Positions 1 through 8,599 of a stretch of 64,000 nucleotides of DNA are shown here, one piece after another. The stretch is taken from positions 1-64,000 of the forward strand of contig CAWELU010000010.1 in assembly GCA_963809965.1 (NCBI GenBank), read 5' to 3'. The position numbers and the translations under genes are program-made. Under the pieces are notes generated by a model. That model saw only the letters and a list, made by a program, of their open reading frames with translations. It had not been told where the DNA came from and did not search any database. The stretch comes from CAIWHR01 sp963809965. GTDB lineage: Bacteria > Pseudomonadota > Gammaproteobacteria > Burkholderiales > Casimicrobiaceae. Every line of letters starts with the position of its first letter. The first letter of the stretch is position 1.

Positions 1-1
1 G

Positions 2-112
2 TCATCGCCCACGCTGCCCACGTCGACCGCGGCGGATCGTCGGCGGCGGTGCCGGCGGTCTTGGTGCGCGGGGTGGCGGGGGCTTGCGCTTCAAGTACAG
101 CGTTCCGGTCAT
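2..112 (-). CDS. possible small basic protein, 36 aa
   Basis: A short frame reads from an ATG at 112 to a TGA at 2-4. It has an acidic-free, Lys/Arg/Pro-rich composition and begins MTGTLYLKRK. A GGAG lies 11 bases upstream of the ATG, which is rather far. It would be the next gene after the primase in the leftward replication cassette. The window edge hides its context, and I do not recognise it. Composition bias in GC-rich DNA could produce such a frame by chance, so the call is weak. Confidence 0.25.
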   Translation of the reverse strand: MTGTLYLKRKPPPPRAPRPPAPPPTIRRGRRGQRGR

Positions 113-241
113 CGGGTCTGATTCTCCTGGCTGTCGGTGCCGGCAACCGGCCGGCGTCGGGTTACGCTGGTTCATCTAACGCCCGGGGGCCTCCGAAACA
201 CTTCGAAACCTTCGAACCGTCGAAGCTTTCGAGGCTTTTGC

Positions 242-258
242 ACACCCCGGTGGGGTGT
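242..258 (-). terminator. stem-loop downstream of the primase
   Basis: A 7-bp perfect stem (242-248 with 252-258, loop GGT) lies about 46 bases beyond the stop codon of the leftward primase gene. There is no T-run after it on the minus strand, so it is not a textbook intrinsic terminator. It could be a processing or attenuation hairpin. Several TTCGAA-type short palindromes lie next to it at about 203-235. Confidence 0.3.
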
Positions 259-303
259 TAGAAAGCACCCGCCGTAAGCGACCATTCGTGCGCGCGAAAA
301 TCA

Positions 304-1654
304 TCATGGTGTCCATCGGCTGAGGTCGAGCGGGTGCGCGCCCCAGATCTTGTGCGACCTGGTGTCTTCGCACAGTCCGGCCATCACGAAGGCGTTCTGC
401 AGGGCGTCGCCGAAGGTATGCAGCCCGAGCGGATGGCGCCGGGCGGACAGGCACCAAGCGACATAGTGCCGGTGCAGTTCGGTTTGTGACCTGAGCCAGT
501 AATCGTTGTCGAACGTGCCCTCGTCGTCGTGGTCGCGCAGCAATTGGACAGCCTCGCGATCGAGGAGCCACGAGCGAACCGAGTCCGTGCGCCCGCGCCA
601 CTTCTCCAACATCATCTTGTGCGCCGTCGTCTCGATGAACCGTCCGCCGTTCTGGCCGAGGAGGTGCGCGCCCTGCAGCGCCCAGGCCAGCACCCCCGGC
701 AACTCGGTGGTGATGATCTTCTCGGCTAGCCGGTCGTCGCGCTTCTCCGGTGGCCGGGTGTGCCGAAACTCCACCCCCGACCAGCGATCCCAGAAGGCGT
801 TCGTCTGGTCCTCGGTGGGCGGGAAGCCGTTGCAGTTGAAGACGTGCCCGGCCTCGTTGCGAAAACTGAACGGCCGATGGGTCACATGCCGCCCATGCAG
901 AAGGTCGCGACCGATAACGTTCTTGAAGGAGACCGTCAACGGGCGCTTGTCGTCGATTTCGCCGACGGTGTTCAAGATGATGTTCGCCAGCGCCGCGCAG
1001 TGGTACTCGTGATGCCACAGGTGGGGCGGGACGGCCGCGACGTTCTCCGGCTTGAACATCGAGCGCATGATCTCCTGCAGCGTCGACTTTGCCGGACCGC
1101 TGAGACGCCGCGCCAGAGCATCGCCTTCTGCTTCCTCGCCGCGACGCCGATGACGCAGGCCCCGAAGTGCTGCTGGAGCAGCACGCGCTGCTCCTCGTGA
1201 TCGTGATCGCTCGCCGGGAAGCTCGCCTCGATCAGGGCATTGAACAACGGTCGTGGATGCTGGTCCGGCTGGGAAGCGCAAACCGCCGGCGTGGCAGGTG
1301 GCAGGCTGGACCTGCTCCAGCCGCGTCCAGCGAAAGCGCCTGTCCGTCCGCGGCGATCCCCGGCGGTGCTGCGTCGAACGGCGACGCATCGTGCGCGATG
1401 CCGTCTCGTGCGTTCGCGTATACGAGTTGGGCGATCCCGCGATAATCCGCGACCTTCTTACAGTTCCGCTCGTTCAGTGCATTCCCCACGAAGCGCGCCA
1501 GGGCGTCCAGCTCGTGGCGCACCCACAAACCACTGCGGCGGTCGAACCGATACAGCGCGCCAGAGTCGGCGAGCGGGGCCTCCTTGTCCGCCTGCCTGAT
1601 GTCGGCCCAGATCTGACAGGCCATCTCGCCGTGCGACCGACCTTCAGTTCCCAT
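304..1654 (-). pseudogene. phage/plasmid P4-type DNA primase-helicase, frameshifted
   Basis: The protein resembles the C-terminal primase/helicase module of P4-like phages and integrative elements, which unwinds and primes element DNA. Its start (ATG at 1654, reading MGTEGRSHGEMACQIWADI) overlaps the stop of the zinc-finger gene. The N-terminal part (GALYRFDRRSGLWVRHEL) reads in one frame to about 1240. A middle piece ending near 1110 is in a second frame. The helicase part lies in a third, with a Walker-A-like GPAKSTL near 1090 and the family motif FNCNGFPPTEDQTNAFW near 800. Two shifts of the missing-base type are needed. Whether this is decay or sequencing error cannot be told here, but the missing-base sign differs from the extra-base errors seen in the chromosome. 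Confidence 0.72.
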
Positions 1655-2067
1655 CGCAGTACCCCTGTGCCTGCACGATGGTGCTGCACGCGCGCAGGAA
1701 CCGCTCGTGATCCTGATGACTGTGCGCACGGCCGGCGCGCACGTCCGCTGCATACAGCGCGACGATGGTGATCTCCGTCACCAGCGCCTGCAGCGCGTGC
1801 CGGGCCTCGAATGGAGAGCGGGATCGCCTGAGCCTGATGACCGCTCGCTTGTTCTGGATACAGGGCGTCGAACGTCAACCCGGCCGCGGCGAGCACGTCT
1901 TCGACACTGCATCCGGCGAAGTCATGTACCAGTACACGACCATCATCAAGTTCGCGCAGCGACAGCGACGCGTGGCGGTCGTCATGGGCTGGGCAGCGCG
2001 CCAACCAGCGGCCGGGTCCGACCTGACGTACTGCGTCCAAGCGGGTGAGGAGCACGTCGACCGTCAC
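1644..2067 (-). CDS. CHC2-like zinc-finger protein, primase-associated, one frameshift
   Basis: The GTG at 2067 is preceded by a strong GGGAGGAAAAGTT ribosome site and overlaps the TGA of the upstream gene as GTGA. The N-terminus carries a primase-type zinc ribbon (CPAHDDRHASLSL, then HDFAGCSVEDVLAAAGL), which recognises template DNA in primases. The span is 424 nt, which is 3n+1. One extra base near 1855 moves the frame to a helical tail (FEARHALQALVTEITIVAL) ending YCDGN at 1644. The protein would be about 140 aa. It is split from the helicase gene rather than fused to it, and the two are translationally coupled. Confidence 0.65.
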
Positions 2068-3340
2068 AACTTTTCCTCCCGTAGGACGCGGGTCTGTTCG
2101 ACCCACCGGCGCGACGAGCAGAAAAGAGCCTCCGCGACGTCGCCTTCCGGTTGGGGCTCGGGGGCTTCGAGCGTGATCTCCTCAAAGGCCGCTTCCGCCT
2201 CGCTGCGGATCTCGGCGAGGACCGGCCAGACTTCCGTTTCGACCATTTCCACGGCCGGCCGCGCATCGGCGAGCAGAGCTTCGGCGGCCATTAGGCGATC
2301 CCGGTGCCCGTCGACGATTGTGGACAAGACTTGCTGTGCCCGCTCTTGCGCTTGATCTCGTGCCGCGAGGGTCCGCGCGTGCAACGTCTTGTCCCAGTAC
2401 GGCGCCACGGCCACCTTCACGATCTTGCCCAGCTCCAGCGGGCGCAGCGTGGCGAGGGCGTCGATCTCGGTCTGCTCGACACCGAAGCGTTCGCGCCACT
2501 TGTCGGCGCGCCGCTCCGTGTCCTTCATCGGCGTTGAAGGCAAGCCTAGATGCCGCACTTGGTCGACGGTCAGGGCGCAGCGGTGGATCTGAATATCAAG
2601 ATCCTCGAAGCGATCATCGACCAGGGCCTGCATCTTTCGCGCGACCTCGATCGGCATGTGGTAACCGGTCGGGTCGAAGTCGGAGAAGTAGAAGACTCGG
2701 CAGGGGCGCCCGTCGTGCGCGGCACGCTTCGCGATCCCGTACAACAGGGTCGTCGACAGTTCGCCGGTCGGCAGCACGAGTTCTGCCTTGTAGCGTTCGG
2801 CGAGCGGCAGCAGCACGCTTTCGAGGGATTGCTTCTCGCCGATGAACACCAGGCGGTAGGCCTGTCGCACCAGGGTGAGCGAGACCAGGACCTTCGGCAA
2901 GGTCTCGTCGATCGAGTCCGGCAGCCATAGTCTGCCGATGCCGTCGTTGTCGAGGCTGATGCTCGTCCTGTCGAGGTCGAGGTACTCGGTATGGATGACC
3001 GGCGCGGAATTGCGCTCGTCGGTGATGTTCTCGAACGGAATCACGCCGAGCCAGCGCGCCTTGTTGCCCACGGCCTGCAGCCAGATCCAGCACTCGGCGG
3101 TGTTGTGGTACGGCTGGCCGTCCAGGCAGTCGACACCATCGCGTAATGCAAGCCTCTAAGGTGGATCGGCCGGCGGGCGCGGCAGATCTCCCAGGCCTGT
3201 GCGAGCCATTCCGCATCACGTCGATTCGCCGGCGTGTCGATCCGGTAGGGGTCGGTGAGTCCGCTCATCACGGTGAGCGCGCCGAGGGAACCGTTGTTCT
3301 CCGCGGCCGCCTTCTCGATCGTGTCGCGAAGGCTGGTCAT
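2064..3340 (-). CDS. Toprim-domain protein related to topoisomerase VI subunit A, one frameshift
   Basis: The start MTSLRDTIEKAAAENNG at 3340 overlaps the preceding stop as ATGA. The first ~70 residues end in RRPIHLRGLHYAM. About 3135 one base is missing, and the frame resumes with DGVDCLDGQPYHNTAECW and continues for some 335 residues. The central region has a Toprim signature: a glutamate in FIGEKQSLES and an acidic DxD in FYFSDFDPTGYHMP. This is the metal-binding layout of TopoVI-A/Spo11 and primases. The C-terminal ~130 residues are helical and charged. It sits between small HTH-like genes and the primase, so a role in element replication or DNA nicking is likely, but its activity is unknown. 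Confidence 0.6.
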
Positions 3341-3582
3341 AGCTCTGCCTCCCGCGCCACTTCCTCGAGCACGCGCTGCAATAGGCGTTCGTGGCTCACC
3401 CATCCGGCCATAGTCGCGAGGACCACGAACCTCCGCCGGCTGGCGAACGGATCATCGGACGGGCGTTGCGAAACTGAATCCGGAAGGGTAGGCTTGCTGT
3501 CGATTCGCCCGCTAGGAGAATCGCTTTCCCGCCCCGATCGCGCCGCCGCGCCTTCGGGGCGTTTCACGTCTGGCGGCCTCAC
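3337..3582 (-). CDS. hypothetical protein, 81 aa
   Basis: A GTG start at 3582 overlaps the stop of the upstream gene as GTGA, and the stop at 3337 overlaps the next ATG as ATGA. These overlaps on both sides are the main evidence that the frame is real. The first half is basic and rich in Ser and Pro. The second half (RRRFVVLATMAGWVSHERLLQRVLEEVAREAEL) looks helical and could be a small DNA-binding or adaptor domain. I do not recognise a family. Confidence 0.5.
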   Translation of the reverse strand: MRPPDVKRPEGAAARSGRESDSPSGRIDSKPTLPDSVSQRPSDDPFASRRRFVVLATMAGWVSHERLLQRVLEEVAREAEL

Positions 3583-3797
3583 GCCGCCCCCGTCAGTCGG
3601 CGAAGATCAGCGACGGGCCACGCGAGCCGACCGTTAATCCGCAGCGGTCGCAGCGGGCCATTTTCCTTGCACGCCCAGACGCGCAGCGGCTGCGGCTCGC
3701 GGTTCAGGTGGTACGCCGCGCAGCCGGTATCGACTACGGCGCGCGTCTCCTGCTCTAGCGACGGGAAGGCTCCCGGTTGATGGCTTTGGGCTTCCAT
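3579..3797 (-). CDS. AlpA/MerR-like small DNA-binding protein, 72 aa
   Basis: The protein has the pattern TGCAAYHLNREPQPLRVWACKENGPLRPLRINGRLAWPVADLRRL. This is a helix-turn-helix start followed by a short strand and a 'GRLAWPVADLRRL' tail. Such proteins are common in integrative elements of Betaproteobacteria, where AlpA-type proteins act as excisionase activators or replication regulators. It is the first gene of the five-gene leftward cassette. Its ATG lies inside the left arm of a 10-bp inverted repeat (3796-3841), which suggests control of its translation or transcription. Confidence 0.55.
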   Translation of the reverse strand: MEAQSHQPGAFPSLEQETRAVVDTGCAAYHLNREPQPLRVWACKENGPLRPLRINGRLAWPVADLRRLTGAA

Positions 3798-3841
3798 GAA
3801 TCACGATCCTTTCGCCTTGCGGCGCGTTGAACGTGATTCAT
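3796..3841. promoter_or_regulatory. inverted repeat over the start of the AlpA-like gene
   Basis: Arms ATGAATCACG (3796-3805) and CGTGATTCAT (3832-3841) are perfect 10-bp complements with a 26-base spacer. The left arm contains the start codon of the leftward AlpA-like gene, and its ribosome-binding region lies in the spacer. The site could be an operator for a dimeric regulator. As RNA, the stem would also sequester the start codon. Confidence 0.42.
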
Positions 3842-3880
3842 CCTCCCACCGGACTCGGACACATCCGGGATATGTCCGCC

Positions 3881-4465
3881 CTACTTCGTGAGAATCCTGC
3901 GGACCTGACGTTTCGAAAGATTGAACGCGGCAGCGGTCTGCGCCGTGGCGTCCCGCTGGCCGTCCGTCGTCAGTCCTGCGTGAAAGTCTCGCAGGCGATC
4001 GTTCCGGTCTGGGTCATGCCAGTTTTCGCCCGGCTTGTCGGCGCGTCGCTCGCGTTGCGTCTCGCTGTGCTTTGCCCCCATGACCGCCTTCGGGACGACA
4101 TCGCGTAGCACCATGATCTTGACCCACAGGTGATCGGCCTCTTTGAGCAAATCCAAATCCGCGCGCGACGCGATCCCAGCTGTCGCTTGCACACTCAGGC
4201 GTTTGCGAAGAATGGCGCGGATCGCGGCGACGTGCATCCGAATCGTGGGGTCGGTGCTTTTCCCGAGCGTAGCGAGACGCGCCTCCATCGCGGCGATGCG
4301 ATTCTGGGGCGACGTACTTTCCAGCATTGCCCGTAACGCTTCCCAATCGCCAGCGGTGAGCGGCTGTTGCATGTCGAACCGAGCATCGATCCACGTCTGC
4401 AATCCATCCGTCATCTTGACGGCCTTGTAGGCGCGATATTTCGGCTCACGTGCCATCTCAGGCAT
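3881..4465 (-). CDS. hypothetical protein with C-terminal helix-turn-helix-like tail, 194 aa
   Basis: The gene starts 7 bases before the integrase stop, so the two are coupled. The body is helical and mostly charged. The last ~25 residues (AAAFNLSKRQVRRILTK) look like the recognition half of a helix-turn-helix, as in resolvase-like or sigma-like tails. It is the gene immediately downstream of the integrase, a place often used for excisionase or directionality factors. No family is recognised and no catalytic motif is visible. Confidence 0.5.
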   Translation of the reverse strand: MPEMAREPKYRAYKAVKMTDGLQTWIDARFDMQQPLTAGDWEALRAMLESTSPQNRIAAMEARLATLGKSTDPTIRMHVAAIRAILRKRLSVQATAGIASRADLDLLKEADHLWVKIMVLRDVVPKAVMGAKHSETQRERRADKPGENWHDPDRNDRLRDFHAGLTTDGQRDATAQTAAAFNLSKRQVRRILTK

Positions 4466-5780
4466 TCACCACGCGCAGCGCCCCGGGCGCGACCACGGCA
4501 GGATCGAAGTCCACGCCAGCACGCTCTAGGATGAATGTCTCGATCTGTGAGAGATAGGGGCGCAGCGCATCAATGGAACGTGGCCGGTAGCCCTCTGCGA
4601 CCGCACTGGGGCGGTGCCCCATGATTTGCGCGATGGCGCCCGCAGGAGCGCCAGCGGCCTCCCCGAGCAGCGAGAACGTGCGCCGCAATCCATGAATCGA
4701 GACGTGCGGGATTCCGGCATCGGCCAGCACGTCAGCGTGCGGAGCGCGCGGCTCCGACAGACGCCCGGACGCGCTCTTGTCATTGGCGAAGACAAATTCG
4801 TTCTTGCGCGGGAGATTGGAGAGCAGCCAAGCGACATAGGGCGTCAACGGAATGGTGCGGGTTGCGTCCACCTTGTCCGCGATGGTCAACTTCCTCCACC
4901 GGAAATCGACGTTCTCCCATCGCAGGGTCGCCATTTCCTCACGCCGTGCGCCGGTCAACATCAACGCTTGCAGATACGCTGCCGCGGTGCGGTTGCGCAG
5001 CTTGCCGATGCCTGCGAACCATGCGGGCAGTTGGTCGATTTCGATGGCGTCCTTGCGCCGCTTGATCGCGGGCGCATCGCGCAGCTTGCTTACCCGCGCG
5101 CACGTCGGGTCGATCAGCCCTCGATACTCTTTGCGCATAGCGCACCAACTGAGGAAACCGGAGAACATCGCCGCCGCGCGTGCGGCCTGATCCGGTGCCC
5201 GCTTGCGCTCCTCGGCGTACCAGTCGTTGATTACATCGGTTCCCGTCTCGGGGCCGAAATCGGCGAGACGCATGAACATCAGCGGTGCCAGATGGCCCGG
5301 TTTCATCGTGCCGTTGCCGCGTTTCTTCGGCTCGCCGCCGAGCGCCGCTGCCTTGTGCAGGTCCGCGATGTAGCGCGGTTTCCATGCCGCCTTCTTGCGC
5401 GGCTTGCCTTCGGCCATGTAGACCGGCCATACGTCGGCCACGGTCAGCACATTGGCTGCGTCCGCGCTGCGCTTCGCAACTGCGGCCTTGATCGTCTCCG
5501 CCTTCACTTCACGCGGATCGAGGCCGTCGTCAATCTGGCGTTGCAGTTCCTTTGCCTTCTTCTCGGCGTTCGGAATGTCCCATGCGTCTGGGCTCCCGAT
5601 GGTCATGCGCGTGGTTCGTCCGCTAAATTCGGCTTGGAACACATACGCCTTCGCGCCGCTGCGCGTGACGCGCAAACCTAGACCGGGTGGCCTCTCCACC
5701 CACAGAAAATCTTGATCTTTGTCGTTCGGGCAACGAAAATCGCTGACGAGTCCCGCCGTGAATCGTTTGACCTTCGCCAT
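4458..5780 (-). CDS. tyrosine recombinase (phage-type integrase), 440 aa
   Basis: It integrates and excises the element at the adjacent tRNA site. The N-terminus has the DUF4102-like arm-binding fold (GLGLRVTRSGAKAYVFQAEF). The catalytic residues are visible: Arg279 (LTGARREEM), a lysine in the ADKVDATRTIPL strand, His363 and Arg366 (HGLRRT), His389 (MGHRPS) and nucleophile Tyr398 (EGYRPR). Length and domain order fit P4-type integrases. The gene reads away from the attachment-site remnant, which starts 250 bases upstream of its start codon. Its upstream region carries paired palindromes that may be arm or regulator sites. It is intact, unlike most of the cassette. Confidence 0.95.
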   Translation of the reverse strand: MAKVKRFTAGLVSDFRCPNDKDQDFLWVERPPGLGLRVTRSGAKAYVFQAEFSGRTTRMTIGSPDAWDIPNAEKKAKELQRQIDDGLDPREVKAETIKAAVAKRSADAANVLTVADVWPVYMAEGKPRKKAAWKPRYIADLHKAAALGGEPKKRGNGTMKPGHLAPLMFMRLADFGPETGTDVINDWYAEERKRAPDQAARAAAMFSGFLSWCAMRKEYRGLIDPTCARVSKLRDAPAIKRRKDAIEIDQLPAWFAGIGKLRNRTAAAYLQALMLTGARREEMATLRWENVDFRWRKLTIADKVDATRTIPLTPYVAWLLSNLPRKNEFVFANDKSASGRLSEPRAPHADVLADAGIPHVSIHGLRRTFSLLGEAAGAPAGAIAQIMGHRPSAVAEGYRPRSIDALRPYLSQIETFILERAGVDFDPAVVAPGALRVVNA

Positions 5781-5795
5781 ACATCCTCCCAGTTC

Positions 5796-5881
5796 GGTCT
5801 TACATGGCGGGCCATGTAAGGCGCCCTGCCATGGTCCATCGCACAGTCATGCGAAGGTCTTACGGGCGAGCCATGTAACGG
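5796..5881. promoter_or_regulatory. paired operator/arm-type repeats upstream of int
   Basis: A near-perfect palindrome CTTACATGGC-GG-GCCATGTAAG occupies 5799-5820. A second, degenerate copy follows 60 bases away at 5859-5880, sharing GGTCTTAC on the left and GCCATGTAA on the right. Both lie between the integrase start and the attachment site. That is where integrase arm sites, excisionase sites or a repressor operator would be expected. A further short palindrome (TTCGCC-N6-GGCGAA) lies at about 5897-5914. Confidence 0.45.
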
Positions 5882-6030
5882 CAGGTGTAAGACACTTTCG
5901 CCAATTTCGGCGAATACAAATCAACGCTTGGCGCGCAACCGAAATGCCGAAATGCGCTCTATGTCGTTGATTTATGTTGACCTTACGGGATTCTATCAAC
6001 AGCGATGAATACATGCAAATACTGCCTTGC

Positions 6031-6080
6031 GCGTATTCGTAATGCGAAGGTCGAGGGTTCAACTCCTTCCACCGGCACCA
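6031..6080 (+). other. attachment-site remnant: 3' half of a tRNA-Thr(CGU)
   Basis: The 50 bases run from the anticodon stem through loop TTCGTAA (anticodon CGT), the T-arm (GAGGG-TTCAACT-CCTTC) and the acceptor strand CACCGGC to discriminator A and CCA. They match the 3' half of the tRNA-Thr(CGU) type as I remember it from E. coli thrW. The 5' half (D-arm, acceptor start) is absent, so this is a duplicated crossover segment and not a working tRNA. The intact tRNA should lie left of the window. Confidence 0.75.
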
Positions 6081-6286
6081 GTAATCGCGTGCTTAAATTG
6101 AACGACCCTGGCGCGAAGTGATCTGTGCCAGGAGGGCACAAGCAGAATCGCTGCCTTGCCCGACTTCGCCGAGCTCCTGGATCCTGAATTCAGCGCTGAT
6201 TAGCGACGACCCCGACGTTGGTCAATAGCCGCCAGCGGCGCCACGCACAGGACAGTTATTCCCATTCACCCAAGAGTGGCGATGCC

Positions 6287-6505
6287 ATGACGTTGTTCTA
6301 CCGCACTGCCTGCACCGCGATTATGGTCGTCGTGATTGCGATGTTCGCGTCCGGCTGCGCGTCTAGCGCACCAGGAACCACCGTGCCCATCGATGAGCCC
6401 CGGCAGGCTGAGAATCAGCGGAAACAGGCAGACCTTAAGGCAATGGAGGAGTCCGTCGTGCGTGACAATGACGGCACTCCCGTCCGAGCAGGCACGGTCC
6501 AGTAG
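6287..6505 (+). CDS. small lipoprotein, 72 aa
   Basis: The chosen ATG gives MTLFYRTACTAIMVVVIAMF followed by the lipobox ASGC, a clear lipoprotein signal with the cysteine near residue 24. An upstream in-frame ATG at 6218 would put 23 non-signal residues in front. The mature part is short, polar and mostly charged (QAENQRKQADLKAMEES). Function is unknown. It is the first of three small envelope genes between two attachment-site remnants. Confidence 0.55.
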   Translation: MTLFYRTACTAIMVVVIAMFASGCASSAPGTTVPIDEPRQAENQRKQADLKAMEESVVRDNDGTPVRAGTVQ

Positions 6506-6656
6506 CGGCAGGTGCTTGCCGCCCGCGCCGACGCTCGCGCTATTGGCCACCGCGTGGTCCCAGCGTTGATCTACGGGCTCCGGTGCCGCAGAATCCCGCC
6601 CATGCTTTCCGCCGACGCACCAGATCGATAAAACAACAAACAGTTCGGTGGAGCCC

Positions 6657-6992
6657 ATGCGCGATTTGCCCAAGTTACTCTATCTGCTGGTCGACAACCC
6701 GACCCTGATCTTTATCCCGATCATCTGCTTCGCAGCGCTCGCGCTATGGAGCAAGTCGCGCAGCGCGTGGACGGCAACGGCCGCGTGGAACCTGTACCTT
6801 GTCTACGAACTTGGCATGAAGGCCGGCGAGTTCTGCAGCGTCGACGAGTGCTTGAAGCGAACGCCACTTTATGTCGTCTACCCCCTGCTGGCTTTCCTGT
6901 CGCTGATGGCGCTGGTACGTGGTTATGTTCGCATCCGCGACAAGCGCTACCGTGAGCGTCTTCGTGATCGTCACGGCGGCGAGGGGTCATAA
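6657..6992 (+). CDS. small inner-membrane protein, 111 aa
   Basis: The ATG at 6657 follows GGTGGAG; a GTG three codons earlier is possible. Two hydrophobic segments are visible, IFIPIICFAALALW near residues 17-30 and YVVYPLLAFLSLMALV near 75-90. They are separated by a loop with two cysteines (FCSVDECLKR) and followed by a basic cytoplasmic tail. No family is recognised. It is followed after 2 bases by a lipoprotein gene, so the two are probably co-transcribed. Confidence 0.55.
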   Translation: MRDLPKLLYLLVDNPTLIFIPIICFAALALWSKSRSAWTATAAWNLYLVYELGMKAGEFCSVDECLKRTPLYVVYPLLAFLSLMALVRGYVRIRDKRYRERLRDRHGGEGS

Positions 6993-6994
6993 GG

Positions 6995-7387
6995 ATGAAA
7001 TTCGGAACGTCACCATTTTCAGCACTTGTCTCCGTCGCGGTATGCGTGCTCTCCGGTTGTGCCAGCACCCCGCAGAGCCCCGTCGAAGGGCGTGCCACCG
7101 AAGTCCCGATCTACGAATCTTCCGCTCTCCACGCGGGTCAATATCAAGTCGTGCGCCGTCTTTGGGGGGATTCATGGCGCTCCGCCTTTTGGCTGCCAAC
7201 CTTTCCGAGCGAAGCCGAGGCAGTCGCGTCTTTGCAGATGGAGGCGGCCCGATTGGGCGCGAACGGACTCATCTACGTCTACTGCCTGGATCAGGGTCCG
7301 TCGAAATGGTCCTCGAGCAGGGAGCCCGCGTTCCTATGCTACGGCGTTGCGATTGATCTTGTCGGAGAAGCGCCCCCGCGGCGGTGA
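6995..7387 (+). CDS. lipoprotein, 130 aa
   Basis: The signal sequence MKFGTSPFSALVSVAVCVLSGC ends in a good lipobox with Cys22. The ATG follows AAGG next to the previous stop codon. The mature region contains EAVASLQMEAARLGANGLIYV. That pattern is common in small envelope lipoproteins in which a helix packs on a strand (compare YbjQ/RcsF-like folds), but I would not assign a family. Two further cysteines (YCLDQ, FLCYG) could form a disulfide. Confidence 0.62.
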   Translation: MKFGTSPFSALVSVAVCVLSGCASTPQSPVEGRATEVPIYESSALHAGQYQVVRRLWGDSWRSAFWLPTFPSEAEAVASLQMEAARLGANGLIYVYCLDQGPSKWSSSREPAFLCYGVAIDLVGEAPPRR

Positions 7388-7723
7388 AGCCACGAGGCGC
7401 GTGCTGCAGCTCAACTGATCGGTAGACCGGCCTTTCACACTGCGCCGACGATCCCCAATCGTGGTCGCGGTGCCGACAACCGACATCCCGTCGGCGGCCG
7501 TCGACGACTGCTACACCTCCGGGTAATGCGCGTCGGACAGGATTCTTTCAATGCCGATGTCATGGAAGTCCGGGCGCTTGCCGCCAACGCTCTGCATTCG
7601 CTCATTGAATTTGCGGTCGTTCGGTCCCCATAATCGTTCGCCTGGCCGATTGGCGGACGGCTTCAGGCGACTGCTTGAGCCACAACCGACCCCGCCGAAA
7701 TCATTCTGCAAGAAGGGACCATC
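7388..7723. other. 336-bp stretch without a confident gene
   Basis: No RNA gene or convincing coding region is visible. A minus-strand frame at 7511-7711 (66 aa, ending FHDIGIERILSDAHYPEV) has unbiased, protein-like composition and may be the tail of a lost gene. It has no visible ribosome site. The last 20 bases carry the AAGAAGGGA ribosome site of the next gene. Confidence 0.3.
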
Positions 7724-8599
7724 ATGCGTGGTTCAAATTTCAAAGCATTGCTCGCTGTTGCGATGAGCGCGTTGATTGTTGTCGGAAGCGGGACGGCACT
7801 CGCGGCCAAGCCTCCGGGCACAACCAATGGCACGAGCCTTCAGGCATCCAAGACCATCGACGTTTGCTTCAATGACGACGGCAGCTACACGTACTCCGGT
7901 GTGGTATCGGTCTGGAACGAAGGTGCGCAAGCTACGCAGGGGCTCAGCATTGTCGACTGCATCCAGAACAAGGTGAGCGGCCCCGTCTGGACGGATAATT
8001 ATTGCCAGGAGCTCAACACGTCCGGCACGCAGATTCCGGCGTTCACGGGCGATTCCGGCGCGACGCTGTTCCCATATAGCGCAACAAATGGCCTGCTTCC
8101 GGGTGCCATCCGTAACAGCGCCAAGGTCACGATCCTCAATCACTCGGGATCGATCGGCACTCCGAAGGGCCCCAACCCGAAGGCGACATGGGCGGGCGAA
8201 ATCGGGCCATGCGAGGAACTCTGTGGCTGCACCTTCAGCCAGGGCTATTGGGGCAACAAGCCAGGCGTGGTCTGGCCGGCACCTTATGACCGGAATGCCA
8301 CGTTCTACCTCAGCGGCCAGACATGGCAGGAAGTCCTGGATACACCGCCTGCTGGGGGCAACGCGTACTACATCCTCGCGCACCAGTACATCGCGGCCGT
8401 GCTGAATGTCGCGAACGGCGCATGCGCCCCATCAGGCGTGCTGGACACCATCGATCTGGCGACCGCTTGGTTCGAAGCCAATACACCGGCTGCCTGTCCA
8501 CCCGGATCATCATGCGGCCTACAGAAGACTTGGGCGGGAATACTGGAATCGTACAACTTGGGCACATACCCCGGCGGTCCGAGCCATTGCGGCGAATAG
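7724..8599 (+). CDS. secreted protein with C-terminal 'QGYW' domain, 291 aa
   Basis: The ATG follows AAGAAGGGACC. A signal peptide (KALLAVAMSALIVVGSGTALA) is cleaved near residue 28. The N-terminal half is a beta-rich, Cys-containing region. The C-terminal half begins CGCTFSQGYWGNKPG and continues with VLDTPPAGGNAYYILAHQYI and IAAVLNVANGA. I recognise this pattern as a widespread extracellular domain of unknown function (usually TQGYWKNHP...ILAHQLIAAxLN). The stop codon lies inside the second tRNA-like remnant, so the 3' end of this gene coincides with an element junction. It may be truncated or may have gained a new stop at integration. Confidence 0.8.
   Translation: MRGSNFKALLAVAMSALIVVGSGTALAAKPPGTTNGTSLQASKTIDVCFNDDGSYTYSGVVSVWNEGAQATQGLSIVDCIQNKVSGPVWTDNYCQELNTSGTQIPAFTGDSGATLFPYSATNGLLPGAIRNSAKVTILNHSGSIGTPKGPNPKATWAGEIGPCEELCGCTFSQGYWGNKPGVVWPAPYDRNATFYLSGQTWQEVLDTPPAGGNAYYILAHQYIAAVLNVANGACAPSGVLDTIDLATAWFEANTPAACPPGSSCGLQKTWAGILESYNLGTYPGGPSHCGE

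Noticed and set aside
6031..6080. Functional tRNA-Thr gene
   Set aside because: The acceptor 5' strand and D-arm are missing upstream of 6031. Only the 3' half is present.
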